In this document: in pieces, positions 1 through 8,592 of the stretch
Layout: the number at the start of each line of letters is the position of its first letter
How positions within the stretch are numbered: position 1 is the stretch's first letter
Origin: Deltaproteobacteria bacterium
Lineage (GTDB): Bacteria; Myxococcota_A; Polyangia; Polyangiales; Sandaracinaceae
DNA: 64,000 bases
Direction of reading: 5' to 3'
Assembly: GCA_017303575.1 (NCBI GenBank)
Contig: JAFLCL010000014.1
Coordinates: 1 to 64,000 of the forward strand
Program-made: the position numbers and the translations under genes
The notes under the pieces: model-generated
The model's database searches: none
Seen by the model: the letters and a program-made list of their open reading frames with translations, nothing else
Told to the model about the DNA's origin: nothing

Positions 1-3000
1 CGTCGCGATGCGCGCGATAGACTCGCGGAGGATGGCGCGAAGACCGGGGCGCGCGTCCGAGCGCGCGGCCGGCGCGAGCGCGATGAGCACCGCCACCGGG
101 TCGCGCACCGCCGTCGGCTGTCCGTAGTACTGACGCGCCGTCTCGGGCATCTCGAGGTCCGCGCCAGAGAGGAAACGAAGCGCGCCTCGGACCTGATCGT
201 CGGTCATGCGGTCGTCGCCCCACAGCGCGCCGAGCACGCGCGCGATCGACGCGGGCTGGTAGCCGGAGATGAAGTACTGCGCGTCGCCATAGGTCTCGCT
301 GCGAACCAGCGTGTGGCTCACGGCGTCGTAGACACCTTGCGGGATGGGCTCGCCGTTCATCGCGAGCGACCACGCGGCCCACGTCGGATCGCCTCCGTCG
401 CGTGCCGAGCCGCTCCACTGGGCGGGGCTTCCGAACATCGCGCCTGCGACCGAGAGGCGCACCTCGCCAGGCCCGCGCGGAAACGCTCCGTCGGGCACCT
501 CGAAGCGGAGGGTGTCGCCGCCTTCCACGAGATCGAGGCGGCGCATGCGCACGAGGCGCGCGTCCTCGACGACGTCGATCGGGCGTCGCACTGCATCGAG
601 CGGCGTGCCGTCCGGTGCGAACGCACGCACGAGCAAGGTCGCCGTTCCCGCACGGGTGGCGCGCGCCTCGACGATCGCCTCCCCTGCGTCACGCGCTTCG
701 ACCTCGATGGTCACGGGCGCACCGAGCTCCACGATCGCGTCGCCCTCGACGCTCACCTCGACGCGCACCGGGAGCACACGCCCGGTGCGGTTCTGCACGC
801 GCACGGGCAAGCGGATCACGTCGCCGATCGACGCCGCCTCGGGCACCGGGGCATCGACCATCGCGTCCTGATCGACACGTAGCTCGCCGCGCCCCGACGT
901 GATCCAGCCCGAGCTCGTCCACGCGATCGCCTCGAGGCGGTACGTCGTGAGCGCATCGAGCAGCGGCACGGTGACCTCCGCGCGACCCTGCGCGTCGAGC
1001 GCGATCTCGCCCACGAAGTGGAGAGTCGCGGGGAATTCCTCGCGCACGATCGAGCTCGCCATCGAGAGGAAGCTGCCCTGCGCGTCCTCCATCCGATCGT
1101 CGACGTCCAAGATTCCGTCGGCGTCGTGATCGGCCGGCGATTCGAGCTGGAGGCGTGACTGCTCTTGCGCCACCTCCATCTCGGCATCCCTCGCGACAGC
1201 GCCTCCTCGGAAGCGGCCGCTCGCCGCACGCTCGGGCGCCGGCGCGGCCGAAGGCGCAGCCATCGCGTAGCCCTCGCCACCGCCGCCGCCGCCGGGACCA
1301 GTGCCCCCCATCGCCATGCCGTCCACGTCCATCGCCATCGGCTCGTCGGTCTCTTCGGTCGACGTCGCGGTGACGGTGCGCGTCGTGCGCTCTTCCTCGG
1401 CCGCGAGCGAGAGCTGGCTGTACGCGCGGGCCATCGCGCCGAGCACCTGCTCGCCAGGCGCGATGCGCGAGAGCATGTCCATGAGCTGGTCTTCGCCGGA
1501 CGCTGTCGCGTAGATCGTGCCGCGCGGCACCGCGCGGAGGAACGGGTCCCGCACGTCGTCCCCGTTGCCGGGGATGCCGTCGGGGCCTGGCGAGCTGAGC
1601 TCCCAGTCGATCGCGCGCTCCGTGAGCACGACGACGGGCCGACGCCCCGTCACGCGCCGCAGCACGTAAGGGCGGCCCCAAGGATCGACGAGCTGATCCC
1701 CGCTCAACACCCCGAGCTGGACGAGCCGGGAGAGCCATCGTTCGGGCGGCTCGTTGGCCGACGCGCGCTGTGCCGCGCTGTCCTCGCGGTTCACGAACGC
1801 CGCGAGCGCGACGAGCAGATGCACGAGGCGTCGACGCGCGACACGACGCGCGATCGCATCGAAGCTGAAGCTCGGATCGGCCTGCGTGAGCATCGCCGCG
1901 GTCATCAGCTCGCCGCCCAGCGTGCGGTGCTCGCCGTAGCCTTCTTCGTGCATGCGCGCGAGCACGTCCGCGGCGAAGTCCACGCGACGACCGTTCACGC
2001 GCAGGAGGCGCCCTCGCGCTTCCTGGTCGGCGCCGAGCGCCTCCACGCGCTGCTCGAGCTGCATCATCACCGGCCCGAGCTGACGTCGGAACAGCTCCTC
2101 GCGGAGGCCGATCGGATCGCGCAGGAGGCCGCTCGTCTGTCCCCAACCTCCGTAGCCCCAACGCCCCTGATCCCAGGGCTGGATCACGATCGGCGGCGGC
2201 GGCATGTGCAGCGAGTCGAGCCCCGCGGACACGGCCAGCGTCGCGCGCAGGAACCTCTCGTCGGCAGGTGCGTAGGGCGTGCGCATCGCGGCGCGCAGCT
2301 CGCCATCGATGTAGTCGCGGGCCCAGTCCGCCTCGCCGCCCTGCATCGCCTCGTCGCGCACGACGAGCGCCGCCCACGCCTGCCCCGACACAGGCGCGCT
2401 CGAGGTGCTGAGCGCGACGGGAGCGCGCTCACGCACGTGATAGAGCGGCTCACCGCTCGCGGTGGGAGCGGCCGTCACCGAGAGCGCGAAGGCATCGCGC
2501 GGTCGGAGCAGCACCGCCACCGACGCGCCCGTGCGCACCGCCATCACGCCCGCGCCATCGAGAGGCCCACGCGCATCGGCGGCACTCATCGGTCGCGCGC
2601 GCACGGTCCACACACCACCTTGCACGTCGGTGGGCACGGCGATCTGTCCGCGCGTCTGGCTCGCGGGGATCCACCCGAACGCGAGCACGCGGCCGTTCGC
2701 GAGGAGCTCGAGCAGCACAGGACGGCCGTTGGCGATCGGACGTCGCGTGATCTCGAGCTCGAGCGGCGCGCCGAGCTCGCTCACCGGTCGCACGGCGCGG
2801 AGCGCGAGCTGGGCCTCGACGGCCACCTGCACGCAGACGCGCGTGACGATCACCGGTCGCGTGCGCACCTCGACCTCGAAGGACGTCGAGGTCTGCCCCG
2901 CGCAGTGACCACCCTGCATCCTCGCCGCTGCGCCGCGCGGCAGGCGCACGCGCAGCTCCGCCAGGCCGCGCGCATCGGTGCGCGCAGTGGTCTGACCGGC

Positions 3001-4206
3001 GATCGTCCCGAGGCCCCGGATCTCGACCTCTTGGTTCGCGGGGATCGGACGACCACGCGCGTCCGACACGGAGAGGAACAGCGTGCTCTCGATCTCGGGT
3101 ACGAGCCCGCCGGTCTCCGCGCGCGCCGTCACCTGCCAGCGGCTGCGCGAGAGCGTGTAGCCCGCGGTCGCCACGATCGTGCCGTACGCGGCGTGCACCA
3201 CGCGCGCGAGCATCGTGTGCGTCGAGACCTCGCCCGAGAGGAACGACGGCGCGCGCAGATCGATCGCCGCGCGTCCTTCCCCGTCCGTCACCAGCTCGAC
3301 CGGCGTGCCTTCTCCGCTCTGGAGCCAGAGCGAGACCGCCGCGCCACGCACGGGCGAGCCTGAGGGCGTCGTCACGCGGACGTTCCCCGTGATCGCCTGC
3401 CCCGGAAGGAGCATCTCGCGATCGAGCGTGATGCTCGCGAGCAGCCGCTCCGTCGTGCGCTGGAACACCTCGAGGTTGCGCTGCTCGCTGAGCTCGTTGT
3501 CCGTGCTGCGCGCGACGAGGTAGTACGTGCCTGGCGCTGCGGAGGTTGGCAGTGAGAGATCGACGCTCACAGCGCCGCTCGCACGAGTGCGCGTCTCCTG
3601 GCTCGCGATGGGTCTGCGAGCCGTGTCGAGGAGCTCGATCACCAGCGGCACGTCGGCGACGGGTGCGCGCGTACGACCCGAGGTGGTGCGCGCCCACACG
3701 TGCACGGTCTCGCCCGGCTCGTAGCGCTCGCGATCGCTGAGCACGTCGATGGCGCGAGCCTCCGTGACCGAGACGGAGAACGTGAACGAGCGACCGAAAC
3801 GCCCGGGTCGTCGAACACGCACCGCGAGCCACGTGGACCCGAGGCGCTCGTCCGGCACCGGCACCAGCAGCTCGAAGCGGCCTTCCGCCTCCGAGCGCGT
3901 GGGCACCGTCGCGAGGATGCGATCGCGGCCCGACGGATCGCGGGTCATGAGCTCTGCGATGACCTCGAGCCCTTCGCGCCCCGTCATGCTCGCGAGGCCC
4001 TGCACCTCGTAGGCGATGCCGAACAGGCGCATCGGCGAGCCGCGCTCCACCTGCAGCGCACCCGAGAGCGTGAGCTCGTAGCCGACATCGCCCGGAGGCA
4101 CCGCCGTCTGCGCGCGCGCGCTGCTCGGGATCGACAGACCTGCGAACGAGAGCACGAGCGCCGCGCAGGCGAGCGCGACCGACCGAACGAGAACGATGCG
4201 ATGCAT
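1..4206 (-). CDS. Alpha-2-macroglobulin-like secreted protein (C-terminus cut by window edge)
   Basis: Start ATG at 4206; 1402 codons are open to the window edge, so the C-terminus is missing. A signal peptide (about residues 1-31, ending SSARA-QT) predicts export. Macroglobulin-type beta domains follow, e.g. YEPGETVHVWART and LLPGQAITGNVRV. The A2M-domain signature LDALTTYRLEAIAW is near residue 1080. A Gly/Met-rich linker (about 955-980) and a type-3-thrombospondin-like Asp run (DADGILDVDDR) precede it. Around residues 840-885 lies DPWGRPY then SSPGPDGIPGNGDD, which resembles the calcium-binding C-terminal part of the type II secretion pseudopilin GspG. In the stretch where family members carry the thioester CxEQ (about 1250-1270) no Cys is seen, so protease trapping would be thioester-independent. 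Family assignment is confident; partner and target are unknown. It lies downstream of the small repeat lipoprotein, same strand. Confidence 0.85.
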   Translation of the reverse strand, partial: MHRIVLVRSVALACAALVLSFAGLSIPSSARAQTAVPPGDVGYELTLSGALQVERGSPMRLFGIAYEVQGLASMTGREGLEVIAELMTRDPSGRDRILATVPTRSEAEGRFELLVPVPDERLGSTWLAVRVRRPGRFGRSFTFSVSVTEARAIDVLSDRERYEPGETVHVWARTTSGRTRAPVADVPLVIELLDTARRPIASQETRTRASGAVSVDLSLPTSAAPGTYYLVARSTDNELSEQRNLEVFQRTTERLLASITLDREMLLPGQAITGNVRVTTPSGSPVRGAAVSLWLQSGEGTPVELVTDGEGRAAIDLRAPSFLSGEVSTHTMLARVVHAAYGTIVATAGYTLSRSRWQVTARAETGGLVPEIESTLFLSVSDARGRPIPANQEVEIRGLGTIAGQTTARTDARGLAELRVRLPRGAAARMQGGHCAGQTSTSFEVEVRTRPVIVTRVCVQVAVEAQLALRAVRPVSELGAPLELEITRRPIANGRPVLLELLANGRVLAFGWIPASQTRGQIAVPTDVQGGVWTVRARPMSAADARGPLDGAGVMAVRTGASVAVLLRPRDAFALSVTAAPTASGEPLYHVRERAPVALSTSSAPVSGQAWAALVVRDEAMQGGEADWARDYIDGELRAAMRTPYAPADERFLRATLAVSAGLDSLHMPPPPIVIQPWDQGRWGYGGWGQTSGLLRDPIGLREELFRRQLGPVMMQLEQRVEALGADQEARGRLLRVNGRRVDFAADVLARMHEEGYGEHRTLGGELMTAAMLTQADPSFSFDAIARRVARRRLVHLLVALAAFVNREDSAAQRASANEPPERWLSRLVQLGVLSGDQLVDPWGRPYVLRRVTGRRPVVVLTERAIDWELSSPGPDGIPGNGDDVRDPFLRAVPRGTIYATASGEDQLMDMLSRIAPGEQVLGAMARAYSQLSLAAEEERTTRTVTATSTEETDEPMAMDVDGMAMGGTGPGGGGGGEGYAMAAPSAAPAPERAASGRFRGGAVARDAEMEVAQEQSRLQLESPADHDADGILDVDDRMEDAQGSFLSMASSIVREEFPATLHFVGEIALDAQGRAEVTVPLLDALTTYRLEAIAWTSSGWITSGRGELRVDQDAMVDAPVPEAASIGDVIRLPVRVQNRTGRVLPVRVEVSVEGDAIVELGAPVTIEVEARDAGEAIVEARATRAGTATLLVRAFAPDGTPLDAVRRPIDVVEDARLVRMRRLDLVEGGDTLRFEVPDGAFPRGPGEVRLSVAGAMFGSPAQWSGSARDGGDPTWAAWSLAMNGEPIPQGVYDAVSHTLVRSETYGDAQYFISGYQPASIARVLGALWGDDRMTDDQVRGALRFLSGADLEMPETARQYYGQPTAVRDPVAVLIALAPAARSDARPGLRAILRESIARIAT

Positions 4207-4281
4207 GAGCTCCTCGAGATGGACGACGCGTGCGTCGACACGCCCTCTGACGCACGGACCCGCGGCCGGGTTTGGCGCGCG

Positions 4282-4287
4282 ACGATA
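4282..4287 (-). promoter_or_regulatory. -10-like TATCGT upstream of the A2M gene
   Basis: TATCGT on the minus strand, about 75 nt before the A2M start. It is the best -10-like hexamer in the gap between the two minus-strand genes. No convincing -35 was seen, so this is weak. Confidence 0.25.
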
Positions 4288-4324
4288 CAAGACCGCACGC
4301 GACCTACACACGCGACCACACCAA

Positions 4325-4356
4325 AGCAGAAAGGCGCGACCGGTGTCGATCGCGCC
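4325..4356 (-). terminator. Hairpin plus T-rich tail downstream of the repeat lipoprotein
   Basis: Read on the minus strand, GGCGCGA and TCGCGCC (4333-4356) form a 7-bp stem around a 10-nt loop, followed by TTTCTGCTTT. This fits an intrinsic terminator for the gene ending at 4549. The 342-bp gap 4207-4548 otherwise holds the structured repeat (4375-4551) and the A2M leader; no gene is seen in it. Confidence 0.4.
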
Positions 4357-4374
4357 TCTCACACACGTCTCACG

Positions 4375-4551
4375 GCTCGAGGGGCCGGAGGTCCCTCGAC
4401 CCAGACAACTCAGGGACCGAGAAAAAATCGGGGCGCCTTGCGGCGGGGGAGCGCAGCTCCCCCTGGAGCAGGAGTCGAGTCGAGGAGCGAAGCGACGAGG
4501 CGAGCGACGGGGAGCTCGAGGGGCCAGAGGTCCCTCGACCCAGACAACTCA
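4375..4551 (-). repeat. Stop-codon-capping structured repeat, copy A
   Basis: About 177 bp bounded by 38-bp direct repeats (4375-4412 and 4514-4551, 37/38 identical). Read on the minus strand it begins TGAGTTGTCTGGG, and that TGA is the stop codon of the upstream gene. The centre has a perfect 8-bp stem, GGGGGAGC/GCTCCCCC with a 3-nt loop (4445-4463), and a run of six T on the minus strand further on. Copy B (57160-57324) shares sequence and layout; copies C and D share layout and the TCGTCGC block. Confidence 0.8.
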
Positions 4552-5094
4552 GCGCCAGCGACCGCGGCCCTGACCCGCGGGATCCGCGTACGGTCCGCCA
4601 TCCGAGTCCGTGATGCCGGTGTAGCCGCCACGGCTGCCGCCGCGACCATTGCCCGCCGGATCCGCGTACGGTCCGCCGTCGGAGTCCGTGATGCCGCTCG
4701 TCTGTCCGTAACGACCACGACCGCAACCGCCCGGATCGGCGTTCGGGCCACCGTCCGAGTCCGTGATGCCGCTGCACTGCGCGTGACGCGCGCCGCGACC
4801 GCAGCCCGCACGATCCGCGTACGCGCCGCCATCCGAGTCGGTCACGCCCGAGCACCACTGCTGCCCGCCCTGGACGACGACGTTCGGCTGCCCGACCACC
4901 ACGGCCTGCGGCGCACGCGGACCCACGACCACCGCGCGGCGGTAGCAGCCGGCCATCACCGTGGCCATTGCGCCGCCCGCGACGACGGTGCCGAGCGAGC
5001 CCAGCATCGAGCGGCGGGTCGTCTCGGCGGAGGCCGTCTCGTCCGCGCGGTTCGAGATGATGTCGTTGTCTTCGAGCGTCTTCTTCACGGACAT
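4549..5094 (-). CDS. Tat-type small lipoprotein with four DSDGG tandem repeats
   Basis: 181 residues. The N-terminus is polar, then TTRRSMLGSLG resembles a twin-arginine motif, followed by a hydrophobic stretch ending TVMAGC (Cys50), a possible lipobox. After a short valine-rich segment come four copies of a 21-residue unit, [CTY][ST]G[IV]TDSDGG.[YN]AD..G.GRG, at residues 81-101, 107-127, 132-152 and 158-178. The Asp/Gly pattern suggests a metal-binding or structural repeat; Cys pairs occur only in the first two units. ATG is preceded by AGGTGGAG. The stop codon lies inside repeat copy A. Function unknown; related TDSD..ADP.G.GRG repeats occur in uncharacterised secreted proteins of other proteobacteria (from memory). 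Confidence 0.8.
   Translation of the reverse strand: MSVKKTLEDNDIISNRADETASAETTRRSMLGSLGTVVAGGAMATVMAGCYRRAVVVGPRAPQAVVVGQPNVVVQGGQQWCSGVTDSDGGAYADRAGCGRGARHAQCSGITDSDGGPNADPGGCGRGRYGQTSGITDSDGGPYADPAGNGRGGSRGGYTGITDSDGGPYADPAGQGRGRWR
4561..4854 (-). repeat. Four coding tandem repeats (about 75-78 bp period)
   Basis: Codons 81-178 of the gene above. Each unit encodes TDSDGG with a downstream GRG; the spacing between units is 25-26 codons. The two copies nearest the C-terminus are the most alike, indicating recent duplication at that end. Confidence 0.8.
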
Positions 5095-5229
5095 GGCTCC
5101 ACCTCTTGCAAGGACCTCGCATCACGTGCGGGTCGACGGACCATCGCACGAGGGTGCCGCACTTGAACAGTACGACGCCGACTGCCGTAGGCCTCTACGA
5201 CGATCGTGCTGAGGATCTTCCCTCGGCCC

Positions 5230-5907
5230 TCACGGAGCCACCCCGAACACGAGCACGTACTGGTCGGCGAGGAAGTCGTGCTGCTCGATCAGCCGATAGC
5301 CCGCGGAGCCCAGCTCGGCGCGCACCGTCTCGGGGGCGATCTTGTGCTCGCGCGGAGGGCCGCGCTCCGAGTCGAGCCGGAAGTCGACGATCGCGAGGCG
5401 CCCATCGGCCCGCAGGTGCTCGCGGACGCGGCCGAAGTACGCCGAGCGATCCTCGATGTGGTGATAGGTGTCGACGACGAGCACGAGATCCACCGGCTCG
5501 CGCAGCCCCGCATCGGTGGCCGTGGACTCCACCGCGATCAGGTTCGAGAGACCCTCGCGCTGCGCGCGATCGGCGAGGTAGCGCACCATGGAAGGCTCGA
5601 TGTCGAGCGCGAGCACGCGTCCCTCGGGAAGCGCGCGCGCGAGGCGCACCGAGAAGTAGCCGGTGCCCGCGCCGAGGTCCGCGACCGTCGAGGTCGGCGG
5701 CAGCGCGAGCGCCTCGATCACGCGATCGGGCTCTTGCCACGCGTCCCTCTCGGGCGCGTCGAACTCGCCGGCCCACTGCTCGGGATTCTCGAAGCGGCGG
5801 TGCATGGCGTGGGCGTGATGATGGCCGCCCGGCTCGGACGGCACGTCGCGCGCGCCCCCACAGCCCAACGCCACCGCAGCGAGACACGTGACCGACAGCC
5901 GACGCAT
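5230..5907 (-). CDS. Class I SAM-dependent methyltransferase with lipoprotein signal
   Basis: 225 residues from ATG 5907. The N-terminus MRRLSVTCLAAVALGCGG is a lipoprotein signal peptide (lipobox LGC). A His-rich stretch (GGHHHAHAMHRRF) follows, then a methyltransferase fold: motif I VADLGAGTGYFS, motif II acidic LALDIEPS, and LVLVVDTYHHIED. A longer open frame runs upstream to 6141, but ATG 5907 is preferred because it gives the signal peptide and has TACGGT ending 5 nt upstream, the leaderless pattern seen across the window. Methyl acceptor unknown. The puzzle is a SAM-dependent fold predicted outside the cytoplasm; either the signal is not used or the fold has another role. Divergent from the 5'-nucleotidase 31 bp away. 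Confidence 0.8.
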   Translation of the reverse strand: MRRLSVTCLAAVALGCGGARDVPSEPGGHHHAHAMHRRFENPEQWAGEFDAPERDAWQEPDRVIEALALPPTSTVADLGAGTGYFSVRLARALPEGRVLALDIEPSMVRYLADRAQREGLSNLIAVESTATDAGLREPVDLVLVVDTYHHIEDRSAYFGRVREHLRADGRLAIVDFRLDSERGPPREHKIAPETVRAELGSAGYRLIEQHDFLADQYVLVFGVAP

Positions 5908-5938
5908 GCGGCACCGTAGCAGGCCGACCGATGCGGGC

Positions 5939-7558
5939 ATGATCACCCGACGAGCGCTGATACCCTTCACGCCGCAGCGGAGGAGAGACGATGAGCCGTA
6001 CCCGATCGACGAGGGCCTCGTGACCACGAGGGACGATGCAGGTGCGCGGGCAGGACAGCTCGCGCTGGCGCTGCCTCCGGAGAAGCTCGAGCGACGCGAG
6101 GGAGCCACGCGCGGACCCGAGCCGGCGCCCTCGGCGCGCATCTACGTGAACCGCAACCTGCGCCTCGACGCGATCGCGTGGGTCGGCTTCGACATGGACT
6201 ACACGCTCGCGCGCTACCGGCAGGAGGAGATGGATCGCCTCTCGATCGCGGCGACGGTGAAGAAGATGGTCGAGAGGGGTCGGCCCACGTCGCTGCTCGA
6301 GGCGCCGTTCGACGCGTCGTTCCCCATCCGCGGCGTGCACGTCGATCGCAAGCTCGGCCACGTCGTGAAGATGGATCGCTACCGCTACGTGAAGCGCGCG
6401 TTCCACGGAGGCCGCGCCCTGAGCCGCGACGATCGTCGCAAGCTCTACCACTCGCGCCCCGTGCACGTGGGCACCAAGCGCTTCCACTGGGTCGACACGC
6501 TCTATGCATTGCCCGAGGTGGCCGTGTACGCAGGCGCGATCGATCACCTCGAGAGCCTCGCCAAGCCCGAAGATCCGCCGCTCGACTACGCCGCGCTGTT
6601 CGACGAGGTCCGCGAGTGCATCGATCTCGCGCACCAGGACGGATCGATCAACGAGGTCATCGCGACCGACTTCGCGCGCTACGTCGAGCGTGATCCGCTG
6701 CTGCCCGAGACGCTCCAGCGCCTGCGCGCCGCGGGCAAGAAGCTCTTCGTGCTCACGAACTCGGGCCCTACCTACACCGACCGCATGATGAAGTACCTGC
6801 TCGAGAACGCGCTGCCCGAGCTGCCCGACTGGCGCGGCTACTTCGATCTCGTGGTGTGCGCGTCCAAGAAGCCCTCGTTCTTCACGCGCACCGACGCACC
6901 CTTCTACGCGCTCGACGAGCAGCTCGCGAACCCGACCGAGGTGACCGAGCTGCGCGAGCGCACGATCCACATGGGCGGCTGCCTGCCGTTGCTCGAGAAG
7001 CACCTCGCGGTGGGCGGTGATCAGGTGCTCTACGTGGGCGATCACATCTACGGCGACGTGCTGCGCGCGAAGAAGGAGAGCGCGTGGCGCACGATGATGG
7101 TCGTGCAGGAGATGTCGAACGAGCTCGCGGTGCTGACCGAGGCGCGCAACCAGCTGGCGCGCCTCGACGAGCTCGGGGAGCTCGCCGAGGTGATCGTCGA
7201 CGAGGTGCGCCTCCACCAGACGCAGCTGCGTCACGTGGAGCGTCAGCTCGAGTCGGCCGGAGACTCACCCCCTTCGGCGCTCGCGGCTGCGCGCATCGTC
7301 CACAAGAAGGGCCTCGAGCGTTCGCGCGCCCGCCTCGCAGCCGTGGAGAAGGAGGCCGACGCCCTCGAGGACGCCGTCGATCGCGCCTACCATCCGGCGT
7401 GGGGATCGGTGTTCAAGGCCGGCCACGAGGTCTCGAGCTTCGGCGATCAGGTGGAGCAGTGGGCCTGCCTCTACACCGACCGGGTCTCGAACCTCGGCCG
7501 CTACGCGCCGACGCATTACTTCCGCGGTCCGCTCGACCGCATGCCGCACGAACGGTGA
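5939..7558 (+). CDS. HAD-IG family 5'-nucleotidase (cytosolic purine 5'-nucleotidase-like)
   Basis: 539 residues from ATG 5939; GTG 6020 is an alternative start, and the well-spaced GGAGGAG-ATG at 5991 is out of frame. HAD motif I is FDMDYTLARY, motif II TNSGPTYTDRMM, motif III CASKKPSFF and motif IV YVGDHIYGDV, all as in eukaryotic NT5C2-type enzymes that hydrolyse IMP/GMP. The C-terminal third is helical and probably coiled coil. No signal peptide: cytoplasmic, purine nucleotide turnover. It stands alone, with a 196-bp gap before the metallophosphatase. Family confident, substrate inferred. Confidence 0.88.
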   Translation: MITRRALIPFTPQRRRDDEPYPIDEGLVTTRDDAGARAGQLALALPPEKLERREGATRGPEPAPSARIYVNRNLRLDAIAWVGFDMDYTLARYRQEEMDRLSIAATVKKMVERGRPTSLLEAPFDASFPIRGVHVDRKLGHVVKMDRYRYVKRAFHGGRALSRDDRRKLYHSRPVHVGTKRFHWVDTLYALPEVAVYAGAIDHLESLAKPEDPPLDYAALFDEVRECIDLAHQDGSINEVIATDFARYVERDPLLPETLQRLRAAGKKLFVLTNSGPTYTDRMMKYLLENALPELPDWRGYFDLVVCASKKPSFFTRTDAPFYALDEQLANPTEVTELRERTIHMGGCLPLLEKHLAVGGDQVLYVGDHIYGDVLRAKKESAWRTMMVVQEMSNELAVLTEARNQLARLDELGELAEVIVDEVRLHQTQLRHVERQLESAGDSPPSALAAARIVHKKGLERSRARLAAVEKEADALEDAVDRAYHPAWGSVFKAGHEVSSFGDQVEQWACLYTDRVSNLGRYAPTHYFRGPLDRMPHER

Positions 7559-7572
7559 CGCGCGTGCATGGG

Positions 7573-7600
7573 TGGACATCGAAGCGGACCGCCCTATATG
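7573..7600 (+). promoter_or_regulatory. Sigma70-like promoter for the metallophosphatase
   Basis: TGGACA (7573-7578), 16-bp spacer, TATATG (7595-7600). This would give a leader of about 150 nt, unlike the leaderless pattern of most other promoters here. The rest of the 196-bp gap shows nothing recognisable. Confidence 0.4.
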
Positions 7601-7754
7601 CTCCCGACATCCTTCGATTGCCTCGTTGCCCCGCTGACTTGCCCCGCTCCACCACGCCGGTTAGAGCGCCCCGCGTCGATGATCCCGCCCCTCAGCAGCC
7701 CGTGAGCACGGGACGCGACGAACCGGGCCCCCGAGAGAGAGCCACGCCCCAGCG

Positions 7755-8492
7755 ATGCGCCTAGGCATTTTCAGCGACGTGCACGCGAACATCGAGGCCA
7801 TGACCGCGGTCATGGAGGCGTACCGCCGCGAGAAGGTGGATGCCTTCTACTGCCTCGGCGACGTCGTGGGCTACGGCGCGAGCCCGAACGAGTGCGCGGA
7901 TCTCGTGCGCGGCGCGGCCAAGGTCACGATCCTCGGCAACCACGACGCCGCCGTCGCCGGCCGCATGGACTACTCGTACTACTACGAGGCCGCGCGCCAG
8001 GCGCTGGACCAGCACTCACGTCAGCTCACCAGAGACAACCTCGAGTGGCTGAAGTCGCTGCCCTACAAGCACGACCTCCCCGAGCACGATCTCACCCTCT
8101 GCCACGGCTCGCCCGTTCGCCTCGAGGAGTTCGAGTACATCTTCGCGCCCGAGCAGGCGCGCGAGTGTCTCTCGATGTGGGACGACCTCTCCCAGATCAC
8201 GCTCATCGGCCACTCGCACCTCTGCAAGGTGTTCGCGCTCCGGCCCGGTGAGGTCGAGGAGCTTCCGCCGCGCAAGTTCACGCTGCGCAAGGGCTGGAAG
8301 TACATCGTGAGCGTCGGCTCGGTCGGCCAGCCGCGCGACTACGACAACCGCGCCAGCTACACGCTCTTCGACACCGAGTCGCGCGAGTTCGACTTCAAGC
8401 GCGTCGAGTACGACATCGAGACGGCGGCCACGAAGATCTTCGAGGGCAACCTCGAGCGCAACTTCGGCCATCGTCTCTTCATCGGCGTGTGA
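7755..8492 (+). CDS. Metallophosphoesterase (YfcE-like fold)
   Basis: 245 residues. Calcineurin-like motifs are all present: FSDVHAN (metal ligands D and H), LGDVVGYG, GNHD, and GHSH near residue 155, with a second-half GSVGQPRD loop. The compact length and the order of motifs fit the single-domain phosphodiesterase/phosphatase group that includes YfcE and diadenosine-tetraphosphate-type enzymes. No signal peptide: cytoplasmic. Substrate cannot be told from sequence. No close operon partner; the next gene starts 100 bp downstream with its own promoter. Confidence 0.9.
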   Translation: MRLGIFSDVHANIEAMTAVMEAYRREKVDAFYCLGDVVGYGASPNECADLVRGAAKVTILGNHDAAVAGRMDYSYYYEAARQALDQHSRQLTRDNLEWLKSLPYKHDLPEHDLTLCHGSPVRLEEFEYIFAPEQARECLSMWDDLSQITLIGHSHLCKVFALRPGEVEELPPRKFTLRKGWKYIVSVGSVGQPRDYDNRASYTLFDTESREFDFKRVEYDIETAATKIFEGNLERNFGHRLFIGV

Positions 8493-8556
8493 GGGTCTGC
8501 GCGGACCTTCGCGTGTCCCTCGTGTCTCGCTCGATCGCACGACGTCTCGCGCGTGC

Positions 8557-8585
8557 TTGTTCGGGACGGCCGCATCTCCTACAAC
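8557..8585 (+). promoter_or_regulatory. Leaderless-type promoter of the 8593 operon
   Basis: TTGTTC (8557-8562), 17-bp spacer, TACAAC (8580-8585), then 7 nt to GTG 8593. The TTG that could be taken for an earlier start codon is the -35 element in this reading. Confidence 0.55.
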
Positions 8586-8592
8586 CCGCCGC

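Noticed and set aside
1165..3363. Plus-strand open frame of 732 codons
   Set aside because: Shadow of the A2M gene: Arg/His/Ala-rich, no motif, and the minus-strand frame has signal peptide and domains.
4375..4551. Insertion sequence or MITE from the 38-bp flanking repeats
   Set aside because: The flanks are direct, not inverted, repeats; there is no target duplication visible and no transposase in the window. Left as a repeat of unknown mobility.
4561..4854. CRISPR-like spaced repeats
   Set aside because: The repeats are in-frame codons of one protein, differ between copies, and the spacers are also coding. No cas gene is present.
5991..6023. ATG with strong GGAGGAG upstream of the 5'-nucleotidase
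   Set aside because: It is out of frame and stops after ten codons; could be a leader peptide but nothing supports that.
8557..8592. TTG 8557 as start of the small lipoprotein
   Set aside because: The TTG belongs to a TTGTTC-17-TACAAC promoter; GTG 8593 begins the signal peptide.
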